Positions 32,225 to 43,239 of a stretch of 46,960 nucleotides of DNA are shown piece by piece. The notes beneath the pieces were generated by a model. The model was not told the DNA's origin. It was given only the letters and a program-made list of their open reading frames with translations, and ran no database searches. The DNA is from Hydrogenophaga intermedia. Lineage in GTDB: Bacteria > Pseudomonadota > Gammaproteobacteria > Burkholderiales > Burkholderiaceae_C. Position numbers and translations under genes: made by a program. Position 1 is the stretch's first letter. The number at the start of each line of letters is the position of its first letter. Location: assembly GCF_023715105.1 (NCBI RefSeq), contig NZ_JAMBNO010000024.1, positions 1-46,960 on the forward strand. The letters are read 5' to 3'.

Positions 32225-33712
32225 ATGAGCCTTTCCATTCCCAGCCAGCCCCTCACGTTCTGGCGCCGCGGCCAGCCCGTGACCCTGCCCGCCGTGCCCG
32301 CCGACCGCCCCCTGCTGCAGGTGCTGCGCGAAGACCTGCACTGCACCGGCACCAAGGAGGGCTGCGGCGAGGGCGATTGCGGCGCCTGCACCGTGGTGCT
32401 GGGCGAGGCCGTGGCGGGCCGGCTGGCGCTCAAGGCGGTCAACGCCTGCATCAAGATGGCGCACGCGGTGCACGGCCAGGCCGTGTTCACGGTGGAAGAC
32501 CTGGCCGCGCCCGACGGCGCCCTGCACCCGGTGCAGGAGGCCCTGGTGCAGTGCCACGGCAGCCAGTGCGGCTTCTGCACCCCGGGCTTCGTGATGAGCC
32601 TGTACGCGCTGTACGAAACCACCGGCGGCGGCCAGGGCGTGACGCGCGAGTCCGCGCAGGCCGCCCTTTCAGGCAACCTGTGCCGCTGCACCGGTTACCG
32701 GCCGATCCTGGACGCCGCCGAACGCATGGGCGAACTCCCCTGCCCCGACGCCAGCCGGCTGGACGAAGCGGCCGTGTTGCGCGGCCTGCGCACCCTGGGC
32801 CCGGCGCCGGTGGACGGGCCTTATCAACGCCCCACCACGCTCGAGGCCTTGCTCAAGGCACGTGCCGCGCACCCCGGCGCCCAGGTGATCGCCGGCACCA
32901 CCGACGTCGGCCTGTGGATCACCAAGCTGCACAAGCAGTACCCGCAACTGCTGGACGTGACCGGCGCGGCCGAACTGCGCCGCGTGGAAACCTACCCGCA
33001 CCACATCGCCATCGGCGCGGGCGTGAGCCTCACCGACGCTTATGCCGCGCTCGTGGCCGAGCGCCCACAGCTTGGATCCTTTGCCCGCCGGTTCGCCGGC
33101 CTTCCCGTGCGCAACGCCGGCACGCTGGGCGGCAACGTCGCCAATGGCTCGCCCATCGGCGACTCGATGCCGTTGTTGATCGCGCTGGGCGCCAGCGTTG
33201 TGCTGATGCGCTGGGATGCGAAGCGCCGCGCCATCGCTCACCGCGAACTCCTGCTCGAAGACCTCTACAGCGGCTACCGCCAGAACGTGATGCGCGCGGA
33301 CGAGTTGCTGTGCTGGGTGAAGGTGCCGCGACCCACGGCAAGCGAGTTTCTGCGCGTGGACAAGGTGAGCAAGCGCTTCGAGGACGACATATCGGCCGTG
33401 TGCCTGGCGGTTCGCTTGCACATCGAACACGGCGTGGTGCGGGAAGCCCGCATCGGTGCCGGCGGCGTGGCCGCCACGCCGGCGCGGGCACGCCAGACCG
33501 AAGCCGCGCTGCGCGGCCAGCCCTGGAACGCCGACACCGTGATGGCCGCCGCCGCCGTGCTGCGCGCCGAGTTCCAACCCATCAGCGACATGCGCGCCAG
33601 CGCCGACTACCGCCGCGCGGTGCTGGGCAATTTGCTGCGCCGGCTCTGGCTGGAACACCGGGGCGTCAAGGGCCTCAGGCTGGAAGCGGCGGATCTGGAG
33701 GCACTGTCATGA
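32225..33712 (+). CDS. xdhA: Xanthine dehydrogenase small subunit (2Fe-2S and FAD domains)
   Basis: 495 aa from the ATG at 32225. Two 2Fe-2S clusters are coordinated by CTGTKEGCGEGDCGACTVVL (about residues 41-60) and by CHGSQCGFCTPGFVMS with NLCRCTGYRPI (about 113-160). The FAD-binding domain follows (AGTTDVGLWITKLHKQYPQ, FAGLPVRNAGTLGGNVANGS, about 220-320), then the CO-dehydrogenase flavoprotein C-terminal domain. It passes electrons from the molybdenum subunit to NAD+. It oxidises hypoxanthine and xanthine to urate together with XdhB, whose ATG overlaps this stop (ATGA). It is divergently expressed from lysR. Confidence 0.95.
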   Translation: MSLSIPSQPLTFWRRGQPVTLPAVPADRPLLQVLREDLHCTGTKEGCGEGDCGACTVVLGEAVAGRLALKAVNACIKMAHAVHGQAVFTVEDLAAPDGALHPVQEALVQCHGSQCGFCTPGFVMSLYALYETTGGGQGVTRESAQAALSGNLCRCTGYRPILDAAERMGELPCPDASRLDEAAVLRGLRTLGPAPVDGPYQRPTTLEALLKARAAHPGAQVIAGTTDVGLWITKLHKQYPQLLDVTGAAELRRVETYPHHIAIGAGVSLTDAYAALVAERPQLGSFARRFAGLPVRNAGTLGGNVANGSPIGDSMPLLIALGASVVLMRWDAKRRAIAHRELLLEDLYSGYRQNVMRADELLCWVKVPRPTASEFLRVDKVSKRFEDDISAVCLAVRLHIEHGVVREARIGAGGVAATPARARQTEAALRGQPWNADTVMAAAAVLRAEFQPISDMRASADYRRAVLGNLLRRLWLEHRGVKGLRLEAADLEALS

Positions 33713-36021
33713 ACGCGCCCGATACTGCCCTGCTGAAACAACCCGCCGCGGCTGGCCTGGCCGCTGGTGTCTCACGCGCCCACGAAAGCGCCCGCGCCCA
33801 GGTGGCCGGCGCCGCCACCTACATCGACGACATCCCCGAGGTGCGCGGCACCCTGCATGCCGCACCGGTGTGCTCGCCGGTGGCGCATGGCCGCCTGCTC
33901 GGCATCGACACCGCGGCCGCGCTGGCGATGCCTGGCGTACGCGGCTTCGTCGGCGCCGACCAGGTCCCCGGCGACAAGATCCTCGCCGCGTTCGCGCACG
34001 ACGAGCCGGTGTTCGCGCAGGGCACGGTGCAGTTCGTTGGCCAGGTACTCGGCCTGATCGTGGCGGACGACGTGATGACCGCGCGCCGCGCCGCGCGGCT
34101 GGTGACACCGCGCATCGAGCCGCTGCCGGCGGTGCTCACGGTGCATGAAGCGCACGAACGCCAGAGCTACGTGCTGCCCCCCGTGCGCGTAACGCGCGGC
34201 GATGCGCTCGCCGCGCTCCAGCGCGCGCCCCACGTGCTCGACGGCGAGTTCGAGGTCGGCGGGCAGGAACACTTCTACCTCGAAGGCCAGATCGCCTATG
34301 TGCTGCCGCTGGAGCAGAACCAGTGGTGGGTCTACAGCAGCACCCAGCACCCGGGCGAGGTGCAGCACTGGGTGTCGCACGCGCTGGGCATCGCCAGCCA
34401 CGCCGTCACCGTGGAATGCCGGCGCATGGGTGGCGGCTTCGGCGGCAAGGAAACGCAGGCCGGCCACCTGGCCGTGTGGGCCGCCATCGCGGCCAACCAC
34501 CTGGGCGCGCCCGTGAAGCTGCGACTGGACCGCGACGACGATTTCCTGATCACCGGCAAGCGCCACCCGTTTGCATACCAGTACCGCGTGGGTTTCGACG
34601 ACACCGGTCTGCTCAGCGGCCTGCAGTTACAGATGCTGGTGAACTGCGGCTTCAGCGCCGACCTCTCCGGCCCGGTGGCCGACCGCGCCATCTTCCACTG
34701 CGACAACGCCTATTTCCTCGAAGACGTGGCGGTGGACTCGTTCCGCTGCAAGACGAACATGCAGAGCCACACCGCGTTTCGCGGCTTCGGTGGCCCGCAG
34801 GGCGTGATCGCCATCGAGCGCATCCTGAGCGACATCGCGCGCCACCTCGGGCTGGACCCGCTGCAGGTGCGGCTGCGCAACCTCTACGGCACGGGCCAGC
34901 GCGACGTGACGCACTACGACATGAAGGTCGAGGACAACATCCTCGAGCCGCTCATGAGCACGCTGGCGCAAACCTCGAACTACGCGCAGCGCAGCGCCGC
35001 CATCGACGCCTTCAACGCGAAGAGCCCGGTGATCAAGAAGGGCATCGCGCTCACGCCGGTGAAGTTCGGCATCAGCTTCACCGCCACGCTGTTCAACCAG
35101 GCCGGTGCGCTGGTGCACGTGTACACCGACGGCAGCGTGATGGTGAACCACGGCGGCACCGAGATGGGCCAGGGCCTGAACACCAAGGTAGCGCAGATCG
35201 TGGCTGACGAACTGGGCGTGCCGTTCGAGCGCGTGCTGGCCACCGCGGCCGACACCAGCAAGGTGCCCAACGCCAGCGCCACCGCCGCCAGCAGCGGCAC
35301 CGACCTCAACGGCCGCGCCGCCCAGTTCGCCGCGCGCAATGTGCGCGACAACCTGGCCGCCTTCGTCGCCGGGCTCGACGGCTGCGGCGCGGGCGCGGTG
35401 CGTTTCGCGGGTGGCCAGGTCATCACCCCCAAGAGCACACGCACCTTCGAGGCCGTGGTGCACGCCGCCTACGCCAACCGCATCCAGCTCTGGAGCGACG
35501 GCTTCTACCGCACGCCCAAGATCCACTACGACAAGACCACCATGAAGGGACGCCCCTTCTACTACTTCGCCTACGGGGCCGCCTGCAGCGAGGTTGCCAT
35601 CGACACCCTCACGGGTGAGAGCAAGGTGCTGGCGGTCGACATCCTCCACGACGTGGGCCACAGCATCATCCCAGCCATCGACATCGGCCAGATCGAGGGC
35701 GGCTTCATCCAGGGCATGGGTTGGCTCACCACCGAGGAACTGGTGTGGAACGCCAAGGGGCAACTGCAGACCCACGCCCCGAGCACCTACAAGATCCCCA
35801 CCGCGGGCGATTTGCCGCCGCGCTGGAAAGTGGCGCTTTGGCCCGAGGCCAACCGCGAGGACAACGTGCACGGCAGCAAGGCGGTGGGCGAGCCGCCCTT
35901 CATGCTGGCCATCAGCGTGCACGAGGCGCTGCGCGACGCGGTGGCGCGCGCGGGCGGCAGGCCCGACGACGTGGACGCGCCGGCCACATCAGAGGTGGTG
36001 CTGAGGGCCCTGGGCGGCTGA
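33709..36021 (+). CDS. xdhB: Xanthine dehydrogenase molybdopterin-binding large subunit
   Basis: 770 aa. The ATG at 33709 overlaps the xdhA stop. The N-terminal part (SRAHESARAQVAGAATYIDD) leads into the molybdopterin domains: RRMGGGFGGKETQAG (about residue 240), TAFRGFGGPQGVIAIERIL (about 355), GGTEMGQGLNTKVAQIVADE and the late GSKAVGEPPFMLAISVHEAL, whose Glu is the expected catalytic base. Length is normal for bacterial XdhB. No xdhC (cofactor insertion) gene follows, contrary to common arrangements; the next gene encodes an MscS-like channel. A hairpin lies 13 bp after the stop. Confidence 0.95.
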   Translation: MNAPDTALLKQPAAAGLAAGVSRAHESARAQVAGAATYIDDIPEVRGTLHAAPVCSPVAHGRLLGIDTAAALAMPGVRGFVGADQVPGDKILAAFAHDEPVFAQGTVQFVGQVLGLIVADDVMTARRAARLVTPRIEPLPAVLTVHEAHERQSYVLPPVRVTRGDALAALQRAPHVLDGEFEVGGQEHFYLEGQIAYVLPLEQNQWWVYSSTQHPGEVQHWVSHALGIASHAVTVECRRMGGGFGGKETQAGHLAVWAAIAANHLGAPVKLRLDRDDDFLITGKRHPFAYQYRVGFDDTGLLSGLQLQMLVNCGFSADLSGPVADRAIFHCDNAYFLEDVAVDSFRCKTNMQSHTAFRGFGGPQGVIAIERILSDIARHLGLDPLQVRLRNLYGTGQRDVTHYDMKVEDNILEPLMSTLAQTSNYAQRSAAIDAFNAKSPVIKKGIALTPVKFGISFTATLFNQAGALVHVYTDGSVMVNHGGTEMGQGLNTKVAQIVADELGVPFERVLATAADTSKVPNASATAASSGTDLNGRAAQFAARNVRDNLAAFVAGLDGCGAGAVRFAGGQVITPKSTRTFEAVVHAAYANRIQLWSDGFYRTPKIHYDKTTMKGRPFYYFAYGAACSEVAIDTLTGESKVLAVDILHDVGHSIIPAIDIGQIEGGFIQGMGWLTTEELVWNAKGQLQTHAPSTYKIPTAGDLPPRWKVALWPEANREDNVHGSKAVGEPPFMLAISVHEALRDAVARAGGRPDDVDAPATSEVVLRALGG

Positions 36022-36034
36022 CAATGGTGGGGGT

Positions 36035-36055
36035 GGTCGCGGAACATCCGCGACC
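36035..36055 (+). terminator. Hairpin after xdhB
   Basis: GGTCGCGG and CCGCGACC form a perfect 8-bp stem around AACAT, 13 bp after the xdhB stop. There is no T-run after it (GCAACGCC follows), so it is a hairpin candidate for transcription end or mRNA protection rather than a classical terminator. Confidence 0.45.
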
Positions 36056-36115
36056 GCAACGCCTCCATCAGGCTTTGCGTACCCGGCCTTCTGCGAGGCC
36101 CGTCCTGCCACCCGC

Positions 36116-36706
36116 ATGCTCAAACCCATGAAATCCGTCCTGCCCGACTGGGCCCACCCCTGGATCGAAGCCATCACCGTCGGTCTGCAGATCGCGCTGA
36201 TCATCCTGATCGCGATGCTGCTGCGCTCGCTGCTGCACCGCTTCATCACGCGGCTGGCGGCCGACAAGAACCTGCCGCTGGAGTTCAGCGTCGGCAGCAA
36301 GCGGCTGGTCACGCTGGTGCTCACGGTCGCCGCGTTGCTGTGGATCCTGGACCGCATGGGCGTGTCGGCCGGCCTGATCTGGACCGCCTTCACCGGCTTC
36401 ATCGCCGTCGCTGCCATCGCTTTCTTTGCGGCCTGGAGCGTGCTCTCCAACATCTTCTGCTCGGTGCTCATCTACACCTCGCGGCCATTCGGCCTGCACG
36501 ACCACATCGAGATCCTGGAAGGCGGCGACAAGCCCGGCCTGGCCGGTGAGGTGATGGACATCACCCTGGTTTTCACCACGTTGAAGGAGGACGCGCCCGA
36601 GGGTCAGGAGCCCACCTACCTGCGCGTGCCCAACAGCCTGTTCTTCCAACGCACCACGCGCCTGAAGCGCAGCCAGCAGCCGCTGGTGGGGTCGGTGCTG
36701 GACTGA
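36116..36706 (+). CDS. MscS-like mechanosensitive ion channel, short form
   Basis: 196 aa (ATG 36116; 36128 also possible). Membrane helices include VGLQIALIILIAMLLRSLL and KRLVTLVLTVAALLWILDRM. The pore-type helix FTGFIAVAAIAFFAAWSVLSNIFC leads into the beta domain (YTSRPFGLHDHIEI, GLAGEVMDITLVFTTLK, YLRVPNSLFFQRTTRLKR). It lacks the C-terminal alpha/beta vestibule of full MscS (about 280 aa), so it is a short family member. It is predicted to lie in the inner membrane and to release solutes on osmotic downshock. The gene is convergent with the next, 3 bp apart. Confidence 0.85.
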   Translation: MLKPMKSVLPDWAHPWIEAITVGLQIALIILIAMLLRSLLHRFITRLAADKNLPLEFSVGSKRLVTLVLTVAALLWILDRMGVSAGLIWTAFTGFIAVAAIAFFAAWSVLSNIFCSVLIYTSRPFGLHDHIEILEGGDKPGLAGEVMDITLVFTTLKEDAPEGQEPTYLRVPNSLFFQRTTRLKRSQQPLVGSVLD

Positions 36707-36709
36707 ACA

Positions 36710-37537
36710 TCAGCGTCGCGTGGCGCGCCAGGGCTTGCCGTCCACCGTGCCGCGAATGCGCGAGCCGTCCACCTCGCCGCTGAAGCGCTGCCCGCCGACC
36801 ACGAAGCCGATGCGCGCACCGTTGACATGGGCCTCGCTGATGGGCCGGGCGCTGCCCGCTTCGCGCAGCGTGCCCGCGATCTTCTGGAAGGTCTGGGTGA
36901 GCACGAGTTCGCTGTCACCGAAACGCCAGGTACCGGCCACCTTGGCGGGCACGGTCCACTTGTAGGCATTGCAGTAGGTGCTGCAGTCCTCCTTTACGGC
37001 CACGGTTTCGTCGGGCTCCCAATCGCCCATGCCGAAGGAGTTGGAGACGATGCGCGTGCCGGGTTTCATGTCGAGCAGCGTGGGGCGCAGCCGCATGTTC
37101 AGGTCGGGCAGCAGGAACATCGTGATCACCGTGGCCTTGGAGAAGTCGGACTCGAAAATGTCCGCCTTCTCGAACGTGGCGCGATCGCTCACGCCGGCGC
37201 TGGCCGCAGCGCGCTGCGCGTAAGCCACAAGGTCGGGGTTGTATTCGATGCCGTGCGCGGTGGCCCCGCGTTGCGCGGCCGTGATCACAAGGCGCCCGTC
37301 GCCAGAGCCGAGGTCGATCAAGTGGTCCCTGGGCGTGAGTTTCGCCAGTGCCAGCATGCGCTCGACCAGGCTTTGCGCGGTGGGCAGCCAGATCACGTCC
37401 TTGCCGGGCTGGCCTTCGTCGGGCACGTAGTCGGCAGCGGCCGCACCGGGCGGCTCGCTCAGCTGTGACCAGGCCGGGCTTGCGCACGCCATCAAGGACA
37501 GCGCGGCGGCGGCAAGGGAGCGGCGATGCAGGTTCAT
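36710..37537 (-). CDS. SAM-dependent methyltransferase-like protein with signal peptide
   Basis: 275 aa from the ATG at 37537, with a strong GAGGAG site upstream. It begins with a Sec signal (MNLHRRSLAAAALSLMACAS, cut near PAWS-Q), unusual for a methyltransferase because SAM is cytoplasmic. The domain that follows has motif I LIDLGSGDGRLVITAAQRGA (about residue 72) and the acidic GIEYNPDLVAYAQRAA, with DMKPGTRIVSNSFGMGDW later. The last 70 residues (GTWRFGDSELVLTQTFQKI to GEVDGSRIRGTVDGKPW) look like a small beta-rich domain of unknown role. It shares an operon with the APC permease upstream, 10 bp apart. The substrate is unknown. Confidence 0.8.
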   Translation of the reverse strand: MNLHRRSLAAAALSLMACASPAWSQLSEPPGAAAADYVPDEGQPGKDVIWLPTAQSLVERMLALAKLTPRDHLIDLGSGDGRLVITAAQRGATAHGIEYNPDLVAYAQRAAASAGVSDRATFEKADIFESDFSKATVITMFLLPDLNMRLRPTLLDMKPGTRIVSNSFGMGDWEPDETVAVKEDCSTYCNAYKWTVPAKVAGTWRFGDSELVLTQTFQKIAGTLREAGSARPISEAHVNGARIGFVVGGQRFSGEVDGSRIRGTVDGKPWRATRR

Positions 37538-37547
37538 GGGTTTCTCC

Positions 37548-38960
37548 TCAGGTCGGCGGGTTGGAACGCGTCGCGCCCGGTGCATCGCGCGCGACAGCGC
37601 GATGCTTGGGAGAACGCTGGAAGTACAGCACCGGGATTCCCGACGCCAGCACGGCCAGGCCGATCCACGCGGCCGCGCCGGTGTACACGAGACTGGCGTA
37701 CAGCATGTACAGGCAGGTCAGACAGAAGATGGCGGGTGTGAGCGGGTACCAGGGCACGCGATAGGGCAGCACCCGCAGCGGCTCGCGCCAGCGCAGCACG
37801 AACAGCGCACCGCCCACCAGGAGCAGGAACGCCCAGAACACAGGAGCGGTGAAATCCACCATCGCCTTGAAGCCGTCGCGCGTGAAGGCACCCACCGCGA
37901 TGAGGACGAGCGCGAGCGCGCCCTGCACGATATGCCCGTTGGCGGGCGAGCGCCCGCGTTCGTTCCACACACCCAGCCAACGCAGCGCGGTGATGTCGCG
38001 CCCCATGGCGTGGAACGCGCGAGCCCCGGTGAAGATGGTGGCATTGAGCGTGGAGATCGCCGCCACGACGACCGCCAGCGTGACGATCAACTCGGCCGAT
38101 GGGCCCGCAGCGGCACGCATCATGTCGGTGGCCACCGCATCGGAGGCGCGCAGGCCGTCGAGCCCGAGCACCGAGAGCAATGCGAGATTGGTCAGCACGT
38201 AGAACGTGACCAGCACCAGGGTGCCGATGGTCAGCACGCGCGCGATGTTGCGGGGGGCATCGCGCAACTCCCCACTGAGGTAGGCCGCCTCGTTCCAGCC
38301 ACCATAGGTAAGGAGCACGAAGATCATGGCCACGCCCAGTGCCGCAGTTCCTGGCGGCACCGCCAGGGTCCCGTGGTTTGGGGGCGCAGTCGGGCCGACA
38401 AGCCCGAACACGATGATGGCGGCAATGATCGCCAAATGCAGAAAGGTGACCACGATCTGCAGGTTCTTGCCTTCGGCCGTGCCGATGGCATTCACCCCCG
38501 TCAGCACGATGACGGCAAGCGCCGCGTACAGCGCCGACCCATGCGGGCCCAGCGGCATCACCTGCGTAAGGTAGTCACCCAGCAGAAAGGCAACCGCCGC
38601 AATGGCGCCCGTCTGGATGACGGTGCAACGCGCCCACCCGAACAGCATGGCGAGGGGCCGTCCGTATGCCCGCGACAGGAAGTGATACTCGCCCCCGGTG
38701 TCGGGGTGCGCGGCCGACAACTCGGCATAGCAGAGCGCGCCCACCAGTGTGACCGCACCGCCGATCACCCAGACCAGCATGAACATCCACTCTGAACTCA
38801 CGCTGTTGGCCACGATCGACGGCGTGCGAAAGATGCCGATGCCCACCACCAGGCCGACGAGGATGATCACGGCGTCGAACACCGACAGCGTGGCGCGCGA
38901 TGGGGCTGCGGCCTGGACGCCCTTGTGCGCGCCCGGCTCTGCCTGTGCGGGAAGCGACAA
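37548..38960 (-). CDS. APC-family amino acid permease
   Basis: 470 aa with a TTG start at 38960 (no ATG in frame nearby before the first helix). About twelve membrane segments are seen. The APC signature in the first helix is AVIILVGLVVGIGIFRTPS, followed by GALCYAELSAAHPDTGGEY in helix 2 and LTYGGWNEAAYLSGELRD in helix 6, all typical of amino acid/polyamine transporters. The nearest characterised groups are LAT-like or YfnA-like amino acid permeases; the substrate cannot be read from sequence. Co-transcribed with the methyltransferase-like gene downstream. Confidence 0.88.
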   Translation of the reverse strand: MSLPAQAEPGAHKGVQAAAPSRATLSVFDAVIILVGLVVGIGIFRTPSIVANSVSSEWMFMLVWVIGGAVTLVGALCYAELSAAHPDTGGEYHFLSRAYGRPLAMLFGWARCTVIQTGAIAAVAFLLGDYLTQVMPLGPHGSALYAALAVIVLTGVNAIGTAEGKNLQIVVTFLHLAIIAAIIVFGLVGPTAPPNHGTLAVPPGTAALGVAMIFVLLTYGGWNEAAYLSGELRDAPRNIARVLTIGTLVLVTFYVLTNLALLSVLGLDGLRASDAVATDMMRAAAGPSAELIVTLAVVVAAISTLNATIFTGARAFHAMGRDITALRWLGVWNERGRSPANGHIVQGALALVLIAVGAFTRDGFKAMVDFTAPVFWAFLLLVGGALFVLRWREPLRVLPYRVPWYPLTPAIFCLTCLYMLYASLVYTGAAAWIGLAVLASGIPVLYFQRSPKHRAVARDAPGATRSNPPT

Positions 38961-39072
38961 GCGTGTCTTCTGACTCGGGTTGTGGGTCTGACAAACCCGC
39001 AGGTGGAGCGCGTCTCGGTCAATTGGTTACGTCAATCGCGTCGCGTCGGCGATCGGCGTACACTTCGCGGCT

Positions 39073-41144
<2,072 letters not shown>

Positions 41145-41147
41145 ACG

Positions 41148-42227
41148 GTGGCGCGCATCGGCATTGCGGGCGCGGGCGTGCTGGGCCGTCTGCTGGCCTG
41201 GCGGCTCGCGCGCGCCGGCCACGCGGTGAGCGTGTTCGACCCCGCGGCAGGCCCGCAACCGCCGGTGGTGGGGCAGATCGGCGCCAGCGCGCCGCATGCG
41301 GCCGGCTTCACCGCGGCCGGCATGCTGAGCCCCATTGCCGAACTCGACAACGCCGATGCCGGCATCGCGCGGCTGGGCTGGCGCTCGCTACCGATGTGGC
41401 GTGTGATCGGTGCGGCGTTGGGTGGTGCCGAACCGCTGGTGCGCGTGAACGACAGCCTGCTGCTCGCGCACGGCAGCGACCGCGGCGCCGCGCAACGCGT
41501 GCTCGCGCGGCTGGACGCACTGCCCGAAGCGCCGCGCGCCGAGGTGCTGACCGCCGCGCAGCAGCACGCCCTGGAGCCCGCGCTGGCCACCGGCCTGCTC
41601 GCCTGGCGGCTGCCCGGTGAAGGCCAGGTGCTGCCGCGCGAAACACTGCTCGCACTCGCGCAACAGGCCGAGGGCGTGCGCTGGCACTGGGGCACGCCGA
41701 TCACCGACGTGTCTTCCGGTCGGCTGGTGCAAGCCGACGGTGCGGCGCACCGTTTCGATCTCGCGATCGACACCCGCGGTCTGGGCGCGCGCCCGCAAGT
41801 CGCGCTGCGCGGCGTGCGCGGCGAGGTGGCGTGGCTGCACGCACCTGGCGTGGTCCTCTCGCGCCCGCTGCGCCTGCTGCACCCGCGCCACCGCGTGTAC
41901 CTGGTGCCGCGCCCGGGCGGGCGCATCGTGGTCGGCGCGAGCGAGATCGAAAGCGAAGACCGCTCGCCGGCCAGCCTGCGCAGTGTGCTGGAGTTGCTGA
42001 GCGCCGCACACAGCGTGCTGCCCGAGCTCGCGGAAGCGCGCATCGAACACCTGGAGAGCAACCTGCGCCCCGCGCGCGCCGACAACGCGCCCTTCATCGA
42101 ACACGCCAGCGGCCTGCTGCGCATCAACGGCCTGTTCCGCCACGGCTGGCTGATCGCGCCCGCGCTGGTGGACGACGCGCTGGCTGCCGCGCACATCGCG
42201 GCGCCGCTGGAGACCACCCATGCCTGA
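41148..42227 (+). CDS. thiO: FAD-dependent glycine oxidase-like protein ThiO
   Basis: 359 aa with a GTG start 3 bp after thiC. The dinucleotide-binding motif IGIAGAGVLGRLLAWRLARA lies at the N-terminus. Later blocks include AAGFTAAGMLSPIAELDN, VYLVPRPGGRIVVGASEIES and LRPARADNAPFIE with LLRINGLFRHGWLIAPAL, as in DAO-family ThiO. It is expected to oxidise glycine to iminoglycine (dehydroglycine) for thiazole synthesis. The 3' end overlaps the start of thiS by 8 bp, so expression is coupled. Confidence 0.9.
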   Translation: MARIGIAGAGVLGRLLAWRLARAGHAVSVFDPAAGPQPPVVGQIGASAPHAAGFTAAGMLSPIAELDNADAGIARLGWRSLPMWRVIGAALGGAEPLVRVNDSLLLAHGSDRGAAQRVLARLDALPEAPRAEVLTAAQQHALEPALATGLLAWRLPGEGQVLPRETLLALAQQAEGVRWHWGTPITDVSSGRLVQADGAAHRFDLAIDTRGLGARPQVALRGVRGEVAWLHAPGVVLSRPLRLLHPRHRVYLVPRPGGRIVVGASEIESEDRSPASLRSVLELLSAAHSVLPELAEARIEHLESNLRPARADNAPFIEHASGLLRINGLFRHGWLIAPALVDDALAAAHIAAPLETTHA

Positions 42228-42429
42228 ACCGACGATTCGATTCAACGACCAATCCCGGCCCTGCCCCGCCGGCCTCACGCTGACGACGCTGCTGCAACGC
42301 GAAGGTGTGAACGCCGAGCGCGTGGCCACCGCGGTCAACGCACGCTTCGTGCCGCGCGAGGCACGCGACGCCACGCCGCTGCATCCCGGTGACGAAGTGA
42401 TCACCTTTGAAGCCATTGTGGGAGGCTGA
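42220..42429 (+). CDS. thiS: Sulfur carrier protein ThiS
   Basis: 69 aa ubiquitin-like protein. It ends in the diagnostic Gly-Gly (ITFEAIVGG), which is thiocarboxylated for sulfur delivery to ThiG. Other ThiS features are CPAGLTLTTLLQREGVN and VATAVNARFVPRE. It starts inside the last codons of thiO and is followed by thiG after 3 bp. Confidence 0.95.
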   Translation: MPEPTIRFNDQSRPCPAGLTLTTLLQREGVNAERVATAVNARFVPREARDATPLHPGDEVITFEAIVGG

Positions 42430-42432
42430 ACC

Positions 42433-43239
42433 ATGTCATTGCCCGAACCCCAGGCCTGGACCGTATACGGCGAAACGCTGCACAGCCGATTGATGATCGG
42501 CACGGCGGGCTATCCCTCGCCCGCGGTGCTGCGCGACGCGATTGCCGTCAGCGGCGCGGGCGTGGTCACCGTCGGCCTGCGCCGCACCCTGGCCGCGGCC
42601 GGCGACAACGGCTTTCTCGCCGAGCTGCTGAAAGACCTGAGTGCACGCGGCGTGCACCTGCTGCCCAACACCGCGGGTTGCCGCAGCGCGCGCGAGGCGG
42701 TGGCGCTGGCGCACATGGCGCGCGAGCTCTACGGCACGCGCTGGATCAAGCTCGAGGTGGTGGGCGACGAGCACACGTTGCAGCCCGACCCCTGGGGCAC
42801 GGTGGAGGCCGCGGCCGAGCTCGTGCAGGCCGGCTTTGCCGTGTTCCCCTACTGCACCGACGACCTCGTGACCTGCCAGCGCCTGCTCGACGCCGGCTGC
42901 GAGGTGCTGATGCCCTGGGGCGCGCCGATCGGCTCGGGTCAGGGCCTGCTCAACCCCTGGGCGCTGCGCACGCTGCGCGCGCGCCTGCCCGGTGTGGCGC
43001 TGGTGGTGGACGCTGGCATCGGCGCCCCCTCGCACGCGGCGCAGGCGCTCGAACTCGGCTTCGATGCCGTGCTGCTCAACTCCGCAGTGGCGCACGCGCG
43101 CGAACCGGTGGCCATGGCGCGCGCCTTCGGCGACGCGGTGCGCGCCGGGCGCCTGGCCTTCGAGGCTGGGGTGATGGCGCCGCAGGACATGGCCGTGGCC
43201 AGCACGCCGGTGGCGGGGCGGCCGATGTTGATCGGATGA
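42433..43239 (+). CDS. thiG: Thiazole synthase ThiG
   Basis: 268 aa TIM-barrel enzyme joining DXP, iminoglycine and ThiS sulfur into the thiazole phosphate. It has the N-terminal [20 protein letters not shown], the Schiff-base lysine region [59 protein letters not shown] and [19 protein letters not shown]. Its TGA overlaps the ATG of thiE (ATGA). Confidence 0.96.
   Translation: MSLPEPQAWTVYGETLHSRLMIGTAGYPSPAVLRDAIAVSGAGVVTVGLRRTLAAAGDNGFLAELLKDLSARGVHLLPNTAGCRSAREAVALAHMARELYGTRWIKLEVVGDEHTLQPDPWGTVEAAAELVQAGFAVFPYCTDDLVTCQRLLDAGCEVLMPWGAPIGSGQGLLNPWALRTLRARLPGVALVVDAGIGAPSHAAQALELGFDAVLLNSAVAHAREPVAMARAFGDAVRAGRLAFEAGVMAPQDMAVASTPVAGRPMLIG

Noticed and set aside
31168..33708. Long in-frame N-terminal extension of xdhB to 31168
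   Set aside because: It runs through lysR (antisense) and xdhA (wrong frame). The XdhB family start at 33709, overlapping the xdhA stop, is decisive.
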